Below, in pieces: positions 35,600-44,866 of a stretch of 64,000 nt of DNA. Origin of the DNA: Oceanospirillum sediminis (lineage in GTDB: Bacteria; Pseudomonadota; Gammaproteobacteria; Pseudomonadales; Halomonadaceae); the NCBI RefSeq assembly GCF_014164585.1, contig NZ_JACJFM010000017.1, forward strand, positions 38,330 to 102,329, in the 5' to 3' direction. The position numbers were made by a program, and so were the translations under genes. The notes under the pieces are model-generated. The model saw only the letters and a program-made list of their open reading frames with translations, ran no database searches and had not been told where the DNA came from. The number at the start of each line of letters is the position of its first letter. Position 1 is the stretch's first letter.

Positions 35600-36859
35600 T
35601 TATTCTGTCTCTGCCAGAGGCAGACTGACCTGCGTAATGGTGCCGCCATCTTCGGGACTATATAGCTTCACAGTACCGTTAAACCGGTTGACTGTTGAAT
35701 GGGTCAGAAACATACCAATCCCCATACCCTCTTCTTTAGTGGAGACAAACGCTTCACCTAGCTTTTCAGCAATATCAGGGGCAATACCCGGACCATAGTC
35801 GCGAATAATGATACGCACTTTTTCATCATCCCAGTATACGCTGATATCCACCAGACCCGGACTGGCATCCGCCGCATTATTCAAAAGATTTAACAGGGCC
35901 TGCTCCAGTGTCTGATCGGTATAGATCTCTGGAACAGGTTCAGCATCAGGACTGTGCAGGGTATATTTCACCTCGGGACGCAGTACTTTCCAGTATTCAA
36001 TAACAGGCAGTAACAGATCACAGACGGGCACACGGCTCTGTCTGAGTTGTTGATTCATATCGGCCTGACGGGATAATTGCTGCAACTTCTTTTTACAGCT
36101 ATCAACCTGTTCCTTCATCAGCTCCAGATCTTCCTGCAGTAAAGGATCATCCGGATAATCCCGGGATAGGTCTTTAATCATAACCGCCAGTGTTGATAAG
36201 GGTGTGCCCAGCTCATGGGCCGTCCCTGCCGCCTGAGTAGCGACGGCCAGAATCTGTTCATCCCGCATTAACTGCTCTCTGACCTCGCCCAGCGCTTTCT
36301 CTCTGGCTCTGAGTGTATGTGCCATTTTAAACACAAAGGTTGTGATTAATCCGGTAGACAACAGAAAGTTCAACCACATTCCCAGCAGGTGAAGATTGAT
36401 ACCAGCATGATTAGCATGGCTGAGTTCAGGCACAGCAATATAGAACTGCATCAGGAAGGTGTATGCACTCAGTACTGCAGCGGCAATAATCCAGGTAAAA
36501 ATCCAGGGTAAAGTAGCAGCACTGATAGTCAGAGGCACCAGGAAGTACGAGATAAAGGGGTTACTGGCACCTCCTGAGTAATAGAAAAACATACTCAGCC
36601 CGATAACATCCGCCAGCAGATGAAACAGATATTCTGAGTCAGTCACTTGCCAGGGCTTTCTAAGACGCCACCAGGTCAGCATATTCAGGCCAGCCATAAC
36701 AATGATGATCAGCATGAGAGGGACGGCCAGCAAGTGTATGCTCAGAACTTCTGTTCCGACGATGACAGAAAGAAGAAAACCACTCCAGGCAATGCCTCTC
36801 ATCAAAGTGAGACGAATCAGGTTTCTACCCGGAGTTGAAAGTGGCAAAGGCTGTGTCAT
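35600..36859 (-). CDS. regB: RegB/PrrB-type redox sensor kinase
   Basis: The 419-residue membrane kinase has six hydrophobic helices (about 22-180). It carries the conserved quinone-binding motif GGASNPF (96-102), the H-box AGTAHELGTPLSTL with His215, a cysteine in EQVDSCKKKL (Cys255) placed like the redox-active cysteine of RegB, and the HATPase N and G boxes (LLNLLNNAADA, GMGIGMF). RegB senses the quinone pool and oxygen state and phosphorylates RegA. It is the first gene of the pair. No ribosome site is evident before the ATG. Confidence 0.92.
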   Translation of the reverse strand: MTQPLPLSTPGRNLIRLTLMRGIAWSGFLLSVIVGTEVLSIHLLAVPLMLIIIVMAGLNMLTWWRLRKPWQVTDSEYLFHLLADVIGLSMFFYYSGGASNPFISYFLVPLTISAATLPWIFTWIIAAAVLSAYTFLMQFYIAVPELSHANHAGINLHLLGMWLNFLLSTGLITTFVFKMAHTLRAREKALGEVREQLMRDEQILAVATQAAGTAHELGTPLSTLAVMIKDLSRDYPDDPLLQEDLELMKEQVDSCKKKLQQLSRQADMNQQLRQSRVPVCDLLLPVIEYWKVLRPEVKYTLHSPDAEPVPEIYTDQTLEQALLNLLNNAADASPGLVDISVYWDDEKVRIIIRDYGPGIAPDIAEKLGEAFVSTKEEGMGIGMFLTHSTVNRFNGTVKLYSPEDGGTITQVSLPLAETE

Positions 36860-37616
36860 TAGAAAAAGAGTATCTGCTTGCAGGTGGATAATATGTGAAT
36901 ATATAACAATATTATGCCTGCTTCTTCATAAAAACGGCACTACCTGACCTGCTGCAAAATGTCGCAGCCTGAGTGATGTTCAGAAATATCAAAGGGTCGT
37001 CTGACAGAACAGTGCAATCCATAGAACTGAAGCGCTCTGCTCTGTAAAGGCAAATTAAAGATACAGCAGGGCTATCAAACCCGGGAGAGCTATTGAGCTT
37101 ATCTGTGAGATCCACACACACAGCTTATTAAAACAAATGAGGGCCTATCTTTTCGTGCTTATATCTCTATATATCTGCAACCAGTTTAGCGAAAAAAGTC
37201 CGAACGGAGAACAGAAGCCAGTTTATGGCTGATAGATCAGAACCCGTTTAGCAGGAGGTTCTCTGATATTTATCCAGACAACTTTTAAAGGCTTCTGTAA
37301 AGGTTTCTCCTTGAGCACTCAAAAGTTTATCTCTGCCTGTAAGCCGTATCTCAGCCAGCCAGAAGCTGACGCCATATGCACTGTTTATTAATCGAACTCT
37401 CAAAATGGCATCCTCCGCCAGTTAGCTACCCATTGATGTAGCCCAAGTTAACGACCTGATATTGTTCAGAGGTAGTAACATCCCGGATGTTTTTAGCAGT
37501 AATCAGACAGCTTTTTATAGTCCGGCTTTGTATCGATCTGTTCGGGTTCGTTTCTTTCAATGATATTAGATATCGGCAAGGATACTTAAAGGTTTAATTT
37601 TTTTAGATATTTTTAC

Positions 37617-37630
37617 TTGAGATAGATCAA
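37617..37630. promoter_or_regulatory. FNR/Anr-like box
   Basis: TTGAG-ATAG-ATCAA matches the FNR/Anr consensus TTGAT-N4-ATCAA at nine of ten positions. No gene starts shortly downstream on either strand. If used as a class II site, transcription to the right would begin near 37665, exactly at the long inverted repeat. Confidence 0.45.
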
Positions 37631-37663
37631 TTTTTGTCGTGGTAAACCAGACGCGAATAAGAG

Positions 37664-37713
37664 GGTCTGATGTTTTTCGTACCCGGAGAACGAAAAACAT
37701 CAATGATCAGACC
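37664..37713. repeat. Long inverted repeat near the end of the chemoreceptor gene
   Basis: GATGTTTTTCGT and ACGAAAAACATC form a perfect 12-base stem. Outer arms GGTCTGA and TCAGACC extend it, with a 7-base insertion (ATGATCA) on the right. It begins at the place where an FNR-driven transcript would start, and lies 39 bases after the end of the chemoreceptor gene on the other strand. No T run follows on either strand. Confidence 0.6.
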
Positions 37714-37751
37714 GACCCGGAATCAAAAACAGGCCATGAGAGCATCTACTG

Positions 37752-39389
37752 TCAGACTTTGAATGACCCCACAATACCTCTTAGCCCTTCTGCCAGTTGT
37801 GCCATTTCGTGACTGGCTGTAGCCGTATCCTGGGTCCAGGCATTACCCTGGTTTGCCAGTTCAACCATATTGGATACATTTTTACTGATCTCACTGGCAG
37901 CTGCGGTTTGTTCTTCCGCAGCACTGGCGATCTGCATATTCATCGTATTAATCTGAGTAACGGCATCCCGAATAATCTGTAATGCCTCATTGGCCTGATT
38001 AGCGACATCTACCGTCTGATCAGCCTGATTCAGGCTGGATCTCATTTCAGTGACAGCAGTCCCGGCTGTTTGTTGCAGCGCTGAGATAATCGAGTGAATT
38101 TCTTCTGTGCTCTGCTGAGTTCTGCCAGCCAGTTGCCGGACTTCATCAGCCACAACGGCAAATCCCCGCCCTTGCTCTCCGGCACGGGCCGCCTCAATTG
38201 CCGCATTGAGAGCAAGAAGGTTAGTCTGTTCAGCCACATCTCTGATCACACCAAGCACACTACCAATAGCCTCACTACGTTCTTCCAGTTGATGAATCAC
38301 GTTTGCAGAGCTTTGTACCTTACTGACCAGGTGACTCAGGCTATCAATCGCAGCAGCCACTTTATCACTGCCGTGGGCGGCCTGAAGGTCAGCTTTTCGG
38401 GCGGCTTCTGCTGCATCCGCTGCGTTTCTGGCCACATCTTCAATAGTCTGGGTCATTTCGTCAATAGCCGTAGCCATCTGATCAGTTTCATCCGTTTGTT
38501 TCTGAATAAGCTTACTGCTGTTGGTCGTAATCGTATCCAGCTCTTCTGCTGCAGTAGCGACCTGATTAGTTGACTGACGGGCTTCATAAACAAGATCATG
38601 GATTTTATCCACAAACCGGTTAAAGTGCCGGACCATACGGCATATCTCATCATCACCTTCGGCCTCGATATGACGAGTCAGATCGCCTTCGCCCTGACTG
38701 ATTTCATCCATTGCTTCAACCGTGCGATTGATAGGACGGATAATAGAACCAGAGATAGTAATCACCATCACGGCAATAATGGCAGCAACAATGCCTGCGA
38801 TAATGATAAATAGCCGGGCACTGCTCCAGAACTGTTTATCGATATCATCCAGGTAGATGCCTGAGCCAATAATCCAGCCCCATTGAGGTTCATATTCTAT
38901 GTAAGCTACTTTCTTAATAGCCTTATCCTGGCCAGGTTTAGGCCAGGAGTAATGGATAACACCTTTACCATGAGTTCCGGCCAGCTCTGTCATCTCTTTA
39001 AACATATAGATCCCGTCAGGGTCTTTTATATGAAGTACGCTCCGGCCTTCCAGATTCTGACGGGTTGGATGCATCACGATATTACCCTGCATATCCTGAA
39101 CCCAGAAATAGTCGTTATCGCCATATCGCATCGCTTTCAGGGAATCAAGTGCATGGTTTCTGGCTTCTGAAGGTGACAGCTCTCCTGTTTCAACTTTACG
39201 ATGCCAGAAGTCCAGCATCTGGTGCGCAGCTTCTACCAGATGCTGAGTTTTCAGACTTTTTTCTTCCTGCATTGAAAACCTGATTTCATTCAGCGCAACA
39301 ACAGCCAGAATAGCCATACCAGCTAAAGTCACCAAAAGCATAGAAGCCAGACGCCAGCGAATCGCCATAGACCGCAGATTGAAGTTCAT
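37752..39389 (-). CDS. Methyl-accepting chemotaxis protein with sCache sensor
   Basis: The 545 residues have two membrane helices (about 15-35 and 193-215) that enclose a periplasmic single-Cache domain ([47 protein letters not shown]). A HAMP domain follows (about 215-270), then the signalling domain with the hairpin tip [34 protein letters not shown]. The Cache motifs are of the kind that often bind small organic acids. The protein ends without a CheR-tether pentapeptide. It works through CheW and CheA, which are not in the window. Confidence 0.92.
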   Translation of the reverse strand: MNFNLRSMAIRWRLASMLLVTLAGMAILAVVALNEIRFSMQEEKSLKTQHLVEAAHQMLDFWHRKVETGELSPSEARNHALDSLKAMRYGDNDYFWVQDMQGNIVMHPTRQNLEGRSVLHIKDPDGIYMFKEMTELAGTHGKGVIHYSWPKPGQDKAIKKVAYIEYEPQWGWIIGSGIYLDDIDKQFWSSARLFIIIAGIVAAIIAVMVITISGSIIRPINRTVEAMDEISQGEGDLTRHIEAEGDDEICRMVRHFNRFVDKIHDLVYEARQSTNQVATAAEELDTITTNSSKLIQKQTDETDQMATAIDEMTQTIEDVARNAADAAEAARKADLQAAHGSDKVAAAIDSLSHLVSKVQSSANVIHQLEERSEAIGSVLGVIRDVAEQTNLLALNAAIEAARAGEQGRGFAVVADEVRQLAGRTQQSTEEIHSIISALQQTAGTAVTEMRSSLNQADQTVDVANQANEALQIIRDAVTQINTMNMQIASAAEEQTAAASEISKNVSNMVELANQGNAWTQDTATASHEMAQLAEGLRGIVGSFKV

Positions 39390-39654
39390 CTATTTATCCT
39401 TAATTTATCAGATGATATGTTTTTATGCTGCGCCGCAATGTTTTCAGTATGGTGACTATCCTGTTAACCCACTTTTAAATGTCATGGATACAATGCACAG
39501 ATCTCATGCTTCAGTTGCCAGGGTGCTATACGAATGAGTTCTTCTGAACCAATGTTTTTTCTGCATAAGGTTGTCATCTACTCCAGACGTTGACCGAAAA
39601 ATACGACAGTGTTGCTATTCAGATATCTCTGCGACTTTTTTAAGCCCACTGAAA

Positions 39655-40698
39655 TCAGCATTTTCCTGAGGTGGAATAAGGACCGCAGGCTTGTTGTATT
39701 ACTGGCGGTTCAGAGTCTGAATCCGGTAAAGAGTTCGCTTCAAAACCGGATAATAGTGTGTCGGATACTTTTTTCCAGCTAGCTGATATTTCAAGAATTT
39801 CCTCTGCAATCCACTGGCGGAATTTCTGCACTTTACTCCGTCGGAAATGATGCTCTGGTGCAACCAGAAAGTAGGAAAAAACAGAGTGCCAGTAAAAAGG
39901 CAAAGGGCACACCAGTTGCTCAGATTCTATTAACCGGTATGCCAGACTGAATCTCAAAAGCGCCAGACCCTGGCCCGCCAGCACAGCATCAGTCAGCATG
40001 GTGGCATCATGTACCAGCAACGAGGAGTGTATCGGTTCAGGCAAACCGACACGCCGGGCAAAATCAGGCCAAAGATTATCATCATCGGGCAGATCATCAC
40101 TCAGTATAGGGATGCCGCCCAGTCCGGGTTTACTGAGATCATACCGGTCAAGGATGGAAGGAGAGCAAACCGGTAAATAGTAGTCCTCCAGTAACAGCTC
40201 GGTTTTAAGGCCGGGATAATGCCCTCTGCCGAATCGAATAGCCAGATCCGTGTCACTGTGTTCGAACGTTTCCAGCGCATGCCCCGGAATGATACTGACG
40301 GTTAATGCCGGATTCTGCTGCTGGAAACTACCCAGCCCCGGAACCAGCCAGCGCCCGGCAAAGGAGGGCAGACAATTAATAATCAGAGCATCCGGATTGG
40401 AATCTTCATTCAAGCGTTCAAGCCCGCGAGATAATTCTTCAAAGCCACTGATCACAAAGGGATAAAGAGTCTGGCCAGCCGGTGTCAGACGCACCTCACG
40501 GTTTAAACGGATAAAGAGTGTCTGACCAAGATGTTCTTCCAGTAAACGAATCTGTTGACTGACGGCTGCCTGAGTGACAAACAGATGCTCTGCCGCCTGT
40601 TTAAAGCTCTGGTAATGAGCCGCGACGGCAAATACACGTAAGGCTTTCAGGGGAGGCATGCGTCCTGACAGTATGCCGGGCAGTGATGGATAAGACAT
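39655..40698 (-). CDS. LysR-family regulator, GcvA-like
   Basis: The 347-residue protein has an N-terminal LysR helix-turn-helix (PPLKALRVFAVAAHYQSFKQAAEHLFVTQAAVSQQIRLLEEHLG) and an effector domain. The PPLxALR opening is typical of the GcvA group, and suggests that a start at ATG 40659 is also possible. It is divergent from a DUF1127 gene and a NIPSNAP gene and is likely to control them. The C-terminal ~45 residues beyond the LysR core are polar and variable. The inducer is not known. Confidence 0.85.
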   Translation of the reverse strand: MSYPSLPGILSGRMPPLKALRVFAVAAHYQSFKQAAEHLFVTQAAVSQQIRLLEEHLGQTLFIRLNREVRLTPAGQTLYPFVISGFEELSRGLERLNEDSNPDALIINCLPSFAGRWLVPGLGSFQQQNPALTVSIIPGHALETFEHSDTDLAIRFGRGHYPGLKTELLLEDYYLPVCSPSILDRYDLSKPGLGGIPILSDDLPDDDNLWPDFARRVGLPEPIHSSLLVHDATMLTDAVLAGQGLALLRFSLAYRLIESEQLVCPLPFYWHSVFSYFLVAPEHHFRRSKVQKFRQWIAEEILEISASWKKVSDTLLSGFEANSLPDSDSEPPVIQQACGPYSTSGKC

Positions 40699-40805
40699 AA
40701 TAACTTAAGATTTTCTTAACTGAATGTAAAAAATACTCGTTTGTCAGTATAAGCCGGTTTGATGAAAATTAAAGCCAGTTCTTCCACCTGAACAGGAGTA
40801 TTATT

Positions 40806-41075
40806 ATGTCAGCCAGTAGTTGCACAGTATGTGACTCTGACCGTTCTTTTGCAGGCGATCGCGAAATCAGAAAAGAAAAATTAATGCCTGCCACAGTAAA
40901 AAAACAGTCCGACCACCACTGTTTCCGGCAGGTCACGGACAAGCTGCTTCACTGGATACGGAATTATCAGACCAGAGAGCAGTTGCGTTATCTTGATAAA
41001 CGCCAGCTTAAAGATATTGGCCTGAGCAATGCAGATGTCAGTCAGGAGCTGAACAAACCGTTCTGGAAAGATTGA
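40806..41075 (+). CDS. DUF1127 (YjiS-like) small protein
   Basis: The 89 residues end in the DUF1127 motif WIRNYQTREQLRYLDKRQLKDIGLSNADVSQELNKPFW. These small basic proteins occur widely in proteobacteria; several have been linked to RNA binding or phosphate/carbon metabolism, but the role here is unknown. The N-terminal ~30 residues are longer than usual and may be a poorly conserved extension. An in-frame ATG at 40884 gives the shorter, more usual form. It precedes the NIPSNAP gene and lies opposite the LysR-type gene. Confidence 0.78.
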   Translation: MSASSCTVCDSDRSFAGDREIRKEKLMPATVKKQSDHHCFRQVTDKLLHWIRNYQTREQLRYLDKRQLKDIGLSNADVSQELNKPFWKD

Positions 41076-41186
41076 CAACAACAGGGATACAGTAACCTTC
41101 TTTGTATTCCTGTCAGATTCAGTCTGATAACTAACGACCTGAAAAATCAGATGTATCTATCCCCACTCATGGATAAGGAGTAAAAC

Positions 41187-41522
41187 ATGGTTACCTGTTA
41201 TCTGAAGTATATTATTGATCCCTGGAAAATTGCTGAGTTCGAGCATTATGCAAAGCTCTGGATACCTCTGGTAAATCAATTTGGCGGCCAGCATCATGGT
41301 TATTTTCTGCCATCAGAAGGTGCCAGTCATATCGCTTATGCTCTGTTTTCATTTCCGTCGCTGGCAGAATACGAGTGTTACCGTCAGCAATCCATGCAGG
41401 ATGAAGCCTGTCAGGCTGCGTTTCGTTATGCTGAAGAGACCCGATGTATCGTCAGCTATGAGAGAAGCTTCTTACGCCCGGTGTTTGGGGATCAGGATGA
41501 TGCCACCTCAGCAGAAAACTGA
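41187..41522 (+). CDS. NIPSNAP-family protein
   Basis: The 111 residues have the ferredoxin-like NIPSNAP pattern: MVTCYLKYIIDPWKIAEFEHYAKLWIPLVNQFGGQHHGYFLPSEG, then AYALFSFPSLAEYECYRQQS and a C-terminal RSFLRPV. The function in bacteria is unknown. GGAG lies 9 bases before the ATG. It is 111 bases after the DUF1127 gene and overlaps the end of modC on the other strand by 31 bases. The pair and the LysR-type gene form a common small neighbourhood. Confidence 0.82.
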   Translation: MVTCYLKYIIDPWKIAEFEHYAKLWIPLVNQFGGQHHGYFLPSEGASHIAYALFSFPSLAEYECYRQQSMQDEACQAAFRYAEETRCIVSYERSFLRPVFGDQDDATSAEN

Positions 41523-42595
41523 GCAAACAACCGCTGGCCGTTACGTAATGCCATTGTACTGGCTGCTTTCCGGGAGATTCTGGTATTCAGTATCTCGTCT
41601 CCCAGTTTCAGTCTGACAGTCAGGTAGCCAGGTGAGCAAGGCTGCAGATCGATAAGGCTACAAGGCAGGGTATTCAGCATACTGGATACCTGACCGGGTT
41701 GCGTGGTCAGATGAATATTTGATGCAGCAATTTCGACACATACGGATGGTTGAGTTATCTCTTCGCCCGGAATCAGCAAGGTGCCACCTGAAAACGATAA
41801 GCTGTTCAGGCTGGACTCTGCGTCAAATCCATCTACCCTGGCTTTGATAATATATTTGTCTCTCGATAAGTGGCTGATCTGATTTTCTTCCGGTTGAGAT
41901 ACAGTAAATAAAGAAGAACCAGACAGAGATGGAGCTGACATCAGAGAGGATGTGGCTCCCTGCTCAACCACAGTCCCTTCGTCCATAATCACCAGATACT
42001 GACTTAAGCGACACACCTCATGTGGATCATGGCTGACATACAGCACAGGGATACTAAGCTTCTGCTGTAGTTTGTCCAGATAAGGTAAAATTTCCTGTTT
42101 GCGTGCATTATCCAGTGCTGCTAAGGGTTCATCCAGCAATAACATATCTGGCTGAGTCGCCAGAGCTCTGGCAATGGCCACCCGTTGCTGTTCCCCGCCA
42201 GATAGTTGCTCCGGATGTCGATCCAGCAAATGCCTGATGCCCAGCAGATCCAGACTGAATTCGGATTCAACCCGGTTGTGTGGCTGACGGCGTTTCATTC
42301 CATAAGCGATATTGTCATATACCGTCAGATGTTCAAATAAGCTGGCTTCCTGGAAAACATAGCCAATAGCACGCTTATGAACAGGCGTGAAATGCTGCTT
42401 ATCCTGCCAGGTCGCCTGATTGGTTTTTACAATGCCTTGCGCAGCAGGCTCAAGACCAGCAATAGCTCTGAGCAATGTGGTTTTACCGCAACCGGATGGG
42501 CCGTAAAGTGCAGTGACGCCAGAGGCAGGCAGACTCAGACTGGTTTGCAGAGTGAAGTTCTCTCGTTGCAGTGTCAGATGCACTTCTATTGTCAT
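41492..42595 (-). CDS. modC: Molybdate ABC transporter ATPase
   Basis: The 367 residues have an ABC ATPase domain: Walker A GPSGCGKTTLL (33-43), Q-loop, signature LSGGEQQRVAIARAL, Walker B MLLLDEPLAALD and the switch histidine in YVSHDP. A C-terminal TOBE (molybdate-binding MOP) domain follows (about 295-365; ASNIHLTTQPGQVSSMLNTL). ModC powers molybdate import through ModB with ModA. Its start overlaps the modB stop by 4 bases (ATGA). It is the last gene of modEABC. Confidence 0.95.
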   Translation of the reverse strand: MTIEVHLTLQRENFTLQTSLSLPASGVTALYGPSGCGKTTLLRAIAGLEPAAQGIVKTNQATWQDKQHFTPVHKRAIGYVFQEASLFEHLTVYDNIAYGMKRRQPHNRVESEFSLDLLGIRHLLDRHPEQLSGGEQQRVAIARALATQPDMLLLDEPLAALDNARKQEILPYLDKLQQKLSIPVLYVSHDPHEVCRLSQYLVIMDEGTVVEQGATSSLMSAPSLSGSSLFTVSQPEENQISHLSRDKYIIKARVDGFDAESSLNSLSFSGGTLLIPGEEITQPSVCVEIAASNIHLTTQPGQVSSMLNTLPCSLIDLQPCSPGYLTVRLKLGDEILNTRISRKAASTMALRNGQRLFAQFSAEVASS

Positions 42596-43269
42596 AGCCG
42601 TACTACCGAAAAACGACGATTCAGGCCATATACGATCATCAGCAGAATAAATGACAGCAGCAACAGACCTGCAGACAATCCGTGGGCCTGGCTATATTCC
42701 AGCGCTTCGACATGATCATAAATCGCAATAGAGATTACCTGGGTTTCTCCGGGGATATTACCGCCAATCATCAACACCACACCAAATTCACCCAGGGTGT
42801 GGGCAAAGCCCAGTACTGCAGCAGTCAGGAACCCCGGACGAGCCAGAGGCAGAACGATACTGAAAAACTGGTCTTTCGGAGAGGCTCCCAGAGTTGCGGC
42901 AACTTCAAGCGGACGCTTACCAATACGAACAAAGCTGTTCTGTAAGGGCTGAACCACAAAAGGCAGAGAATAAAATACAGACCCGACCACCAGGCCAGTA
43001 AAGGAAAAAGTCAGAGGCCGGAAGCCCAGCCAGCGAACCAGTTCACCAATCGGGCCATTAGGCCCCATCAGAGCAAGAAGATAAAAGCCGATCACGGTCG
43101 GTGGCAGCACCAGTGGCAGTGCTATTACCGCTTCTGCCAGAAAACGATAGCGCCATTGACTGGTTGCCAGCCACCAGGCCAGAGGTGTACTTATCAGTAA
43201 CAGGATAATGGTTGTAATGCCAGCCAGCTTCAGGGTCAGCATTAAGGCGGTGAAATCGTTTACATCCAT
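42592..43269 (-). CDS. modB: Molybdate ABC transporter permease
   Basis: The 225-residue permease has about five membrane helices and the EAA loop (EVAATLGASPKDQFFSIVLPLARPGFLTA) that contacts ModC. The opening MDVNDFTALMLTLKLAGITTIILLLISTPLAWWLA is typical of ModB. It couples ATP hydrolysis by ModC to molybdate passage. It sits 43 bases after modA and overlaps modC by 4 bases. Confidence 0.95.
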   Translation of the reverse strand: MDVNDFTALMLTLKLAGITTIILLLISTPLAWWLATSQWRYRFLAEAVIALPLVLPPTVIGFYLLALMGPNGPIGELVRWLGFRPLTFSFTGLVVGSVFYSLPFVVQPLQNSFVRIGKRPLEVAATLGASPKDQFFSIVLPLARPGFLTAAVLGFAHTLGEFGVVLMIGGNIPGETQVISIAIYDHVEALEYSQAHGLSAGLLLLSFILLMIVYGLNRRFSVVRL

Positions 43270-43312
43270 TATCCGGTGATTTTCCGTCAGATTATAAAAA
43301 TGATAGAGCGTA

Positions 43313-44209
43313 CTATTGATGATACAAAGGCTGTGACAGATGATTTGCCAGCATATCCGGCATCAGGTAACCGCGACTGGCAATCAGCTGACGAATATCA
43401 CTGGAACGGACATAATCCAGAAACTGTCGGGCAACAGGATCAGCCTGTAATAGAACAACCTGTTGCTGTATCGGTGAATAGCTGCCTGATGGCGGGTGCC
43501 AGTAACTGCCTTTATCCTGCCCATTACGCTGCAGTACCTGAGACCAGGCCACAAAACCCAGCTGAGCATTGCCGCTGGAAACAAAGTGATAAGCCTGAGC
43601 AATATTTTCCCCCATCACAATCCGGCCTTTCAATTTATCCCATAACTGAATGTGATCCAGCACTTCTTTTGCAGCCTTGCCATACGGCGCCAGTCTGGGA
43701 TTGGCAATGGACAGATAGGTCAGGTGCTCCGGCTGTAACTGTTCAGGATTCAGGGCGGCGTGATTTTCAGGACTCCAGAGTACCAGTTTACCTGAGGCAT
43801 AGGTGAAACGACTGCCGGGGACAATACGCTTCTCCTGTTCCAGACGTTCCGGGCGGACACTGTCTGCAGCAAAAAATAGCGCAAAAGGTGCGCCATTGCG
43901 AATCTGAGCATAGTGTTTTCCCGTGGACCCCGGAACCAGAACCACTTTGTGTCCGGTTAGTTTTTCAAAACGCTGGCTGATCACCTTCAACGTTGGAGCA
44001 AAATTACTGGCAACAGCGACTCGTATCGAATGATTCGACTCAGATAATGATGTTGTACTCTCACTGGCCATTAACCCGGAGCTGATCAGCAGCAAAGACA
44101 GACAGAACAGTATATTGATACAGATCTTAATTATCAGGACAGAAATCCCCCCCTTGACAAAAAGGACACGTAGGGTTGACAGAGATCTGATATATGCAGT
44201 GATATTCAT
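43313..44209 (-). CDS. modA: Molybdate-binding periplasmic protein
   Basis: ModA captures molybdate or tungstate in the periplasm. The 298-residue protein has a long hydrophobic N-terminal region (signal peptide, cleavage near MAS-EST, about residue 49) and the mature ModA pattern: IRVAVASNFAPTLKVISQRFEKLTGHKVVLVPGSTGKHYAQIRNGAPFALFFAADSVRP, then LAPYGKAAKEVL. The signal is unusually long, so the true start may be an internal codon. The gene overlaps modE by 4 bases (ATGA), so it is translationally coupled. Confidence 0.93.
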   Translation of the reverse strand: MNITAYIRSLSTLRVLFVKGGISVLIIKICINILFCLSLLLISSGLMASESTTSLSESNHSIRVAVASNFAPTLKVISQRFEKLTGHKVVLVPGSTGKHYAQIRNGAPFALFFAADSVRPERLEQEKRIVPGSRFTYASGKLVLWSPENHAALNPEQLQPEHLTYLSIANPRLAPYGKAAKEVLDHIQLWDKLKGRIVMGENIAQAYHFVSSGNAQLGFVAWSQVLQRNGQDKGSYWHPPSGSYSPIQQQVVLLQADPVARQFLDYVRSSDIRQLIASRGYLMPDMLANHLSQPLYHQ

Positions 44210-44547
44210 AAATTGAGTTGTTCGCTACGATCGGCCATAAATGCCTGGAAATCTCTGTGAGCTGCACGAAAGCATGCAATTGCTTTTATACCACTGGCTG
44301 TCAGAACCGCACCACCACCGCCTTTCCCCCCCGTTGTCAGTTCTACGACGGGGGTCTGGCTTTGCCTGTTCATTGAATCCACCAGATTCCATGCCCGTTT
44401 ATACGACATTTTCATTGCTCTGGCGGCGGCACTAATCGAACCATGATCCCGGATATTTTCCAGCAGAGTCACTCTGCCTGCGCCCAGATAAGTCCCATCA
44501 GGACCTTCAATCCAGATACGCCCGGATAGTTGATAATTCTGCTCCAT
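44206..44547 (-). CDS. modE: ModE-like regulator without molybdate-binding domain
   Basis: I start at ATG 44547 (MEQNYQLSGRIWIEGPDGTYLG, 113 residues). The TTG-initiated longer frame would run across the operator. The protein has the ModE N-terminal winged helix (LLENIRDHGSISAAARAMKMSYKRAWNLVDSMNR and GGKGGGGAVLTASG). The C-terminal tandem MOP domains of full-length ModE (about 260 residues) are absent, so this is a short form. How it would sense molybdate is unclear; it may pair with another protein. It leads modEABC and has a matching operator directly upstream. Confidence 0.82.
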   Translation of the reverse strand: MEQNYQLSGRIWIEGPDGTYLGAGRVTLLENIRDHGSISAAARAMKMSYKRAWNLVDSMNRQSQTPVVELTTGGKGGGGAVLTASGIKAIACFRAAHRDFQAFMADRSEQLNL

Positions 44548-44574
44548 CACTTTTATTCCATAATGTTCTGCCGT

Positions 44575-44598
44575 CGTAATGTACGGCAGGATATAACG
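44575..44598. promoter_or_regulatory. ModE operator
   Basis: On the minus strand CGTTATAT-CCTGCCG-TACATTACG closely follows the known ModE site form CGTTATAT-N7-TACATAACG: both half-sites match except for one base. It lies 28 bases before the modE ATG, so it should control the whole modEABC transcript. Confidence 0.85.
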
Positions 44599-44866
44599 CA
44601 AAGCAATACTCTGACAGCTTATGAAATAGGCAAATTTGTTCCTATATCAGGGTAAAGGAGAGGACAGATTGGATAGGAAAGTATATTAATATCAGGAAAG
44701 ATCAAATGTGCGCCGCTGGCCAGCCATGACAAAAGAGTCTCAGCCAGCCATTACAGAATTCCCCGGCAACAAACCAGAGAATCCTGTAGCTTTATATTCA
44801 AAGATAAAAATTGGCTACTGCAGACCCGGTACGATAAAACAGGACCTTGAACAAGGGGTTACTGAA

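Larger units (their letters stand above)
36860..37751. other. Long non-coding stretch between regB and the chemoreceptor gene
   Basis: These 892 bases hold no convincing frame; the longest, 36912-37121 on the minus strand, has no ribosome site or family match. At its right side lie an FNR-like box (37617-37630) and a long inverted repeat (37664-37713). Such a long gap is unusual in this gene-dense window. It may hold a regulatory RNA or a decayed gene; I see no clear remnant of a gene. Confidence 0.6.

Noticed and set aside
36912..37121. Minus-strand frame of 69 codons in the long gap
   Set aside because: No ribosome site, no family match and no fitting context; kept as non-coding.
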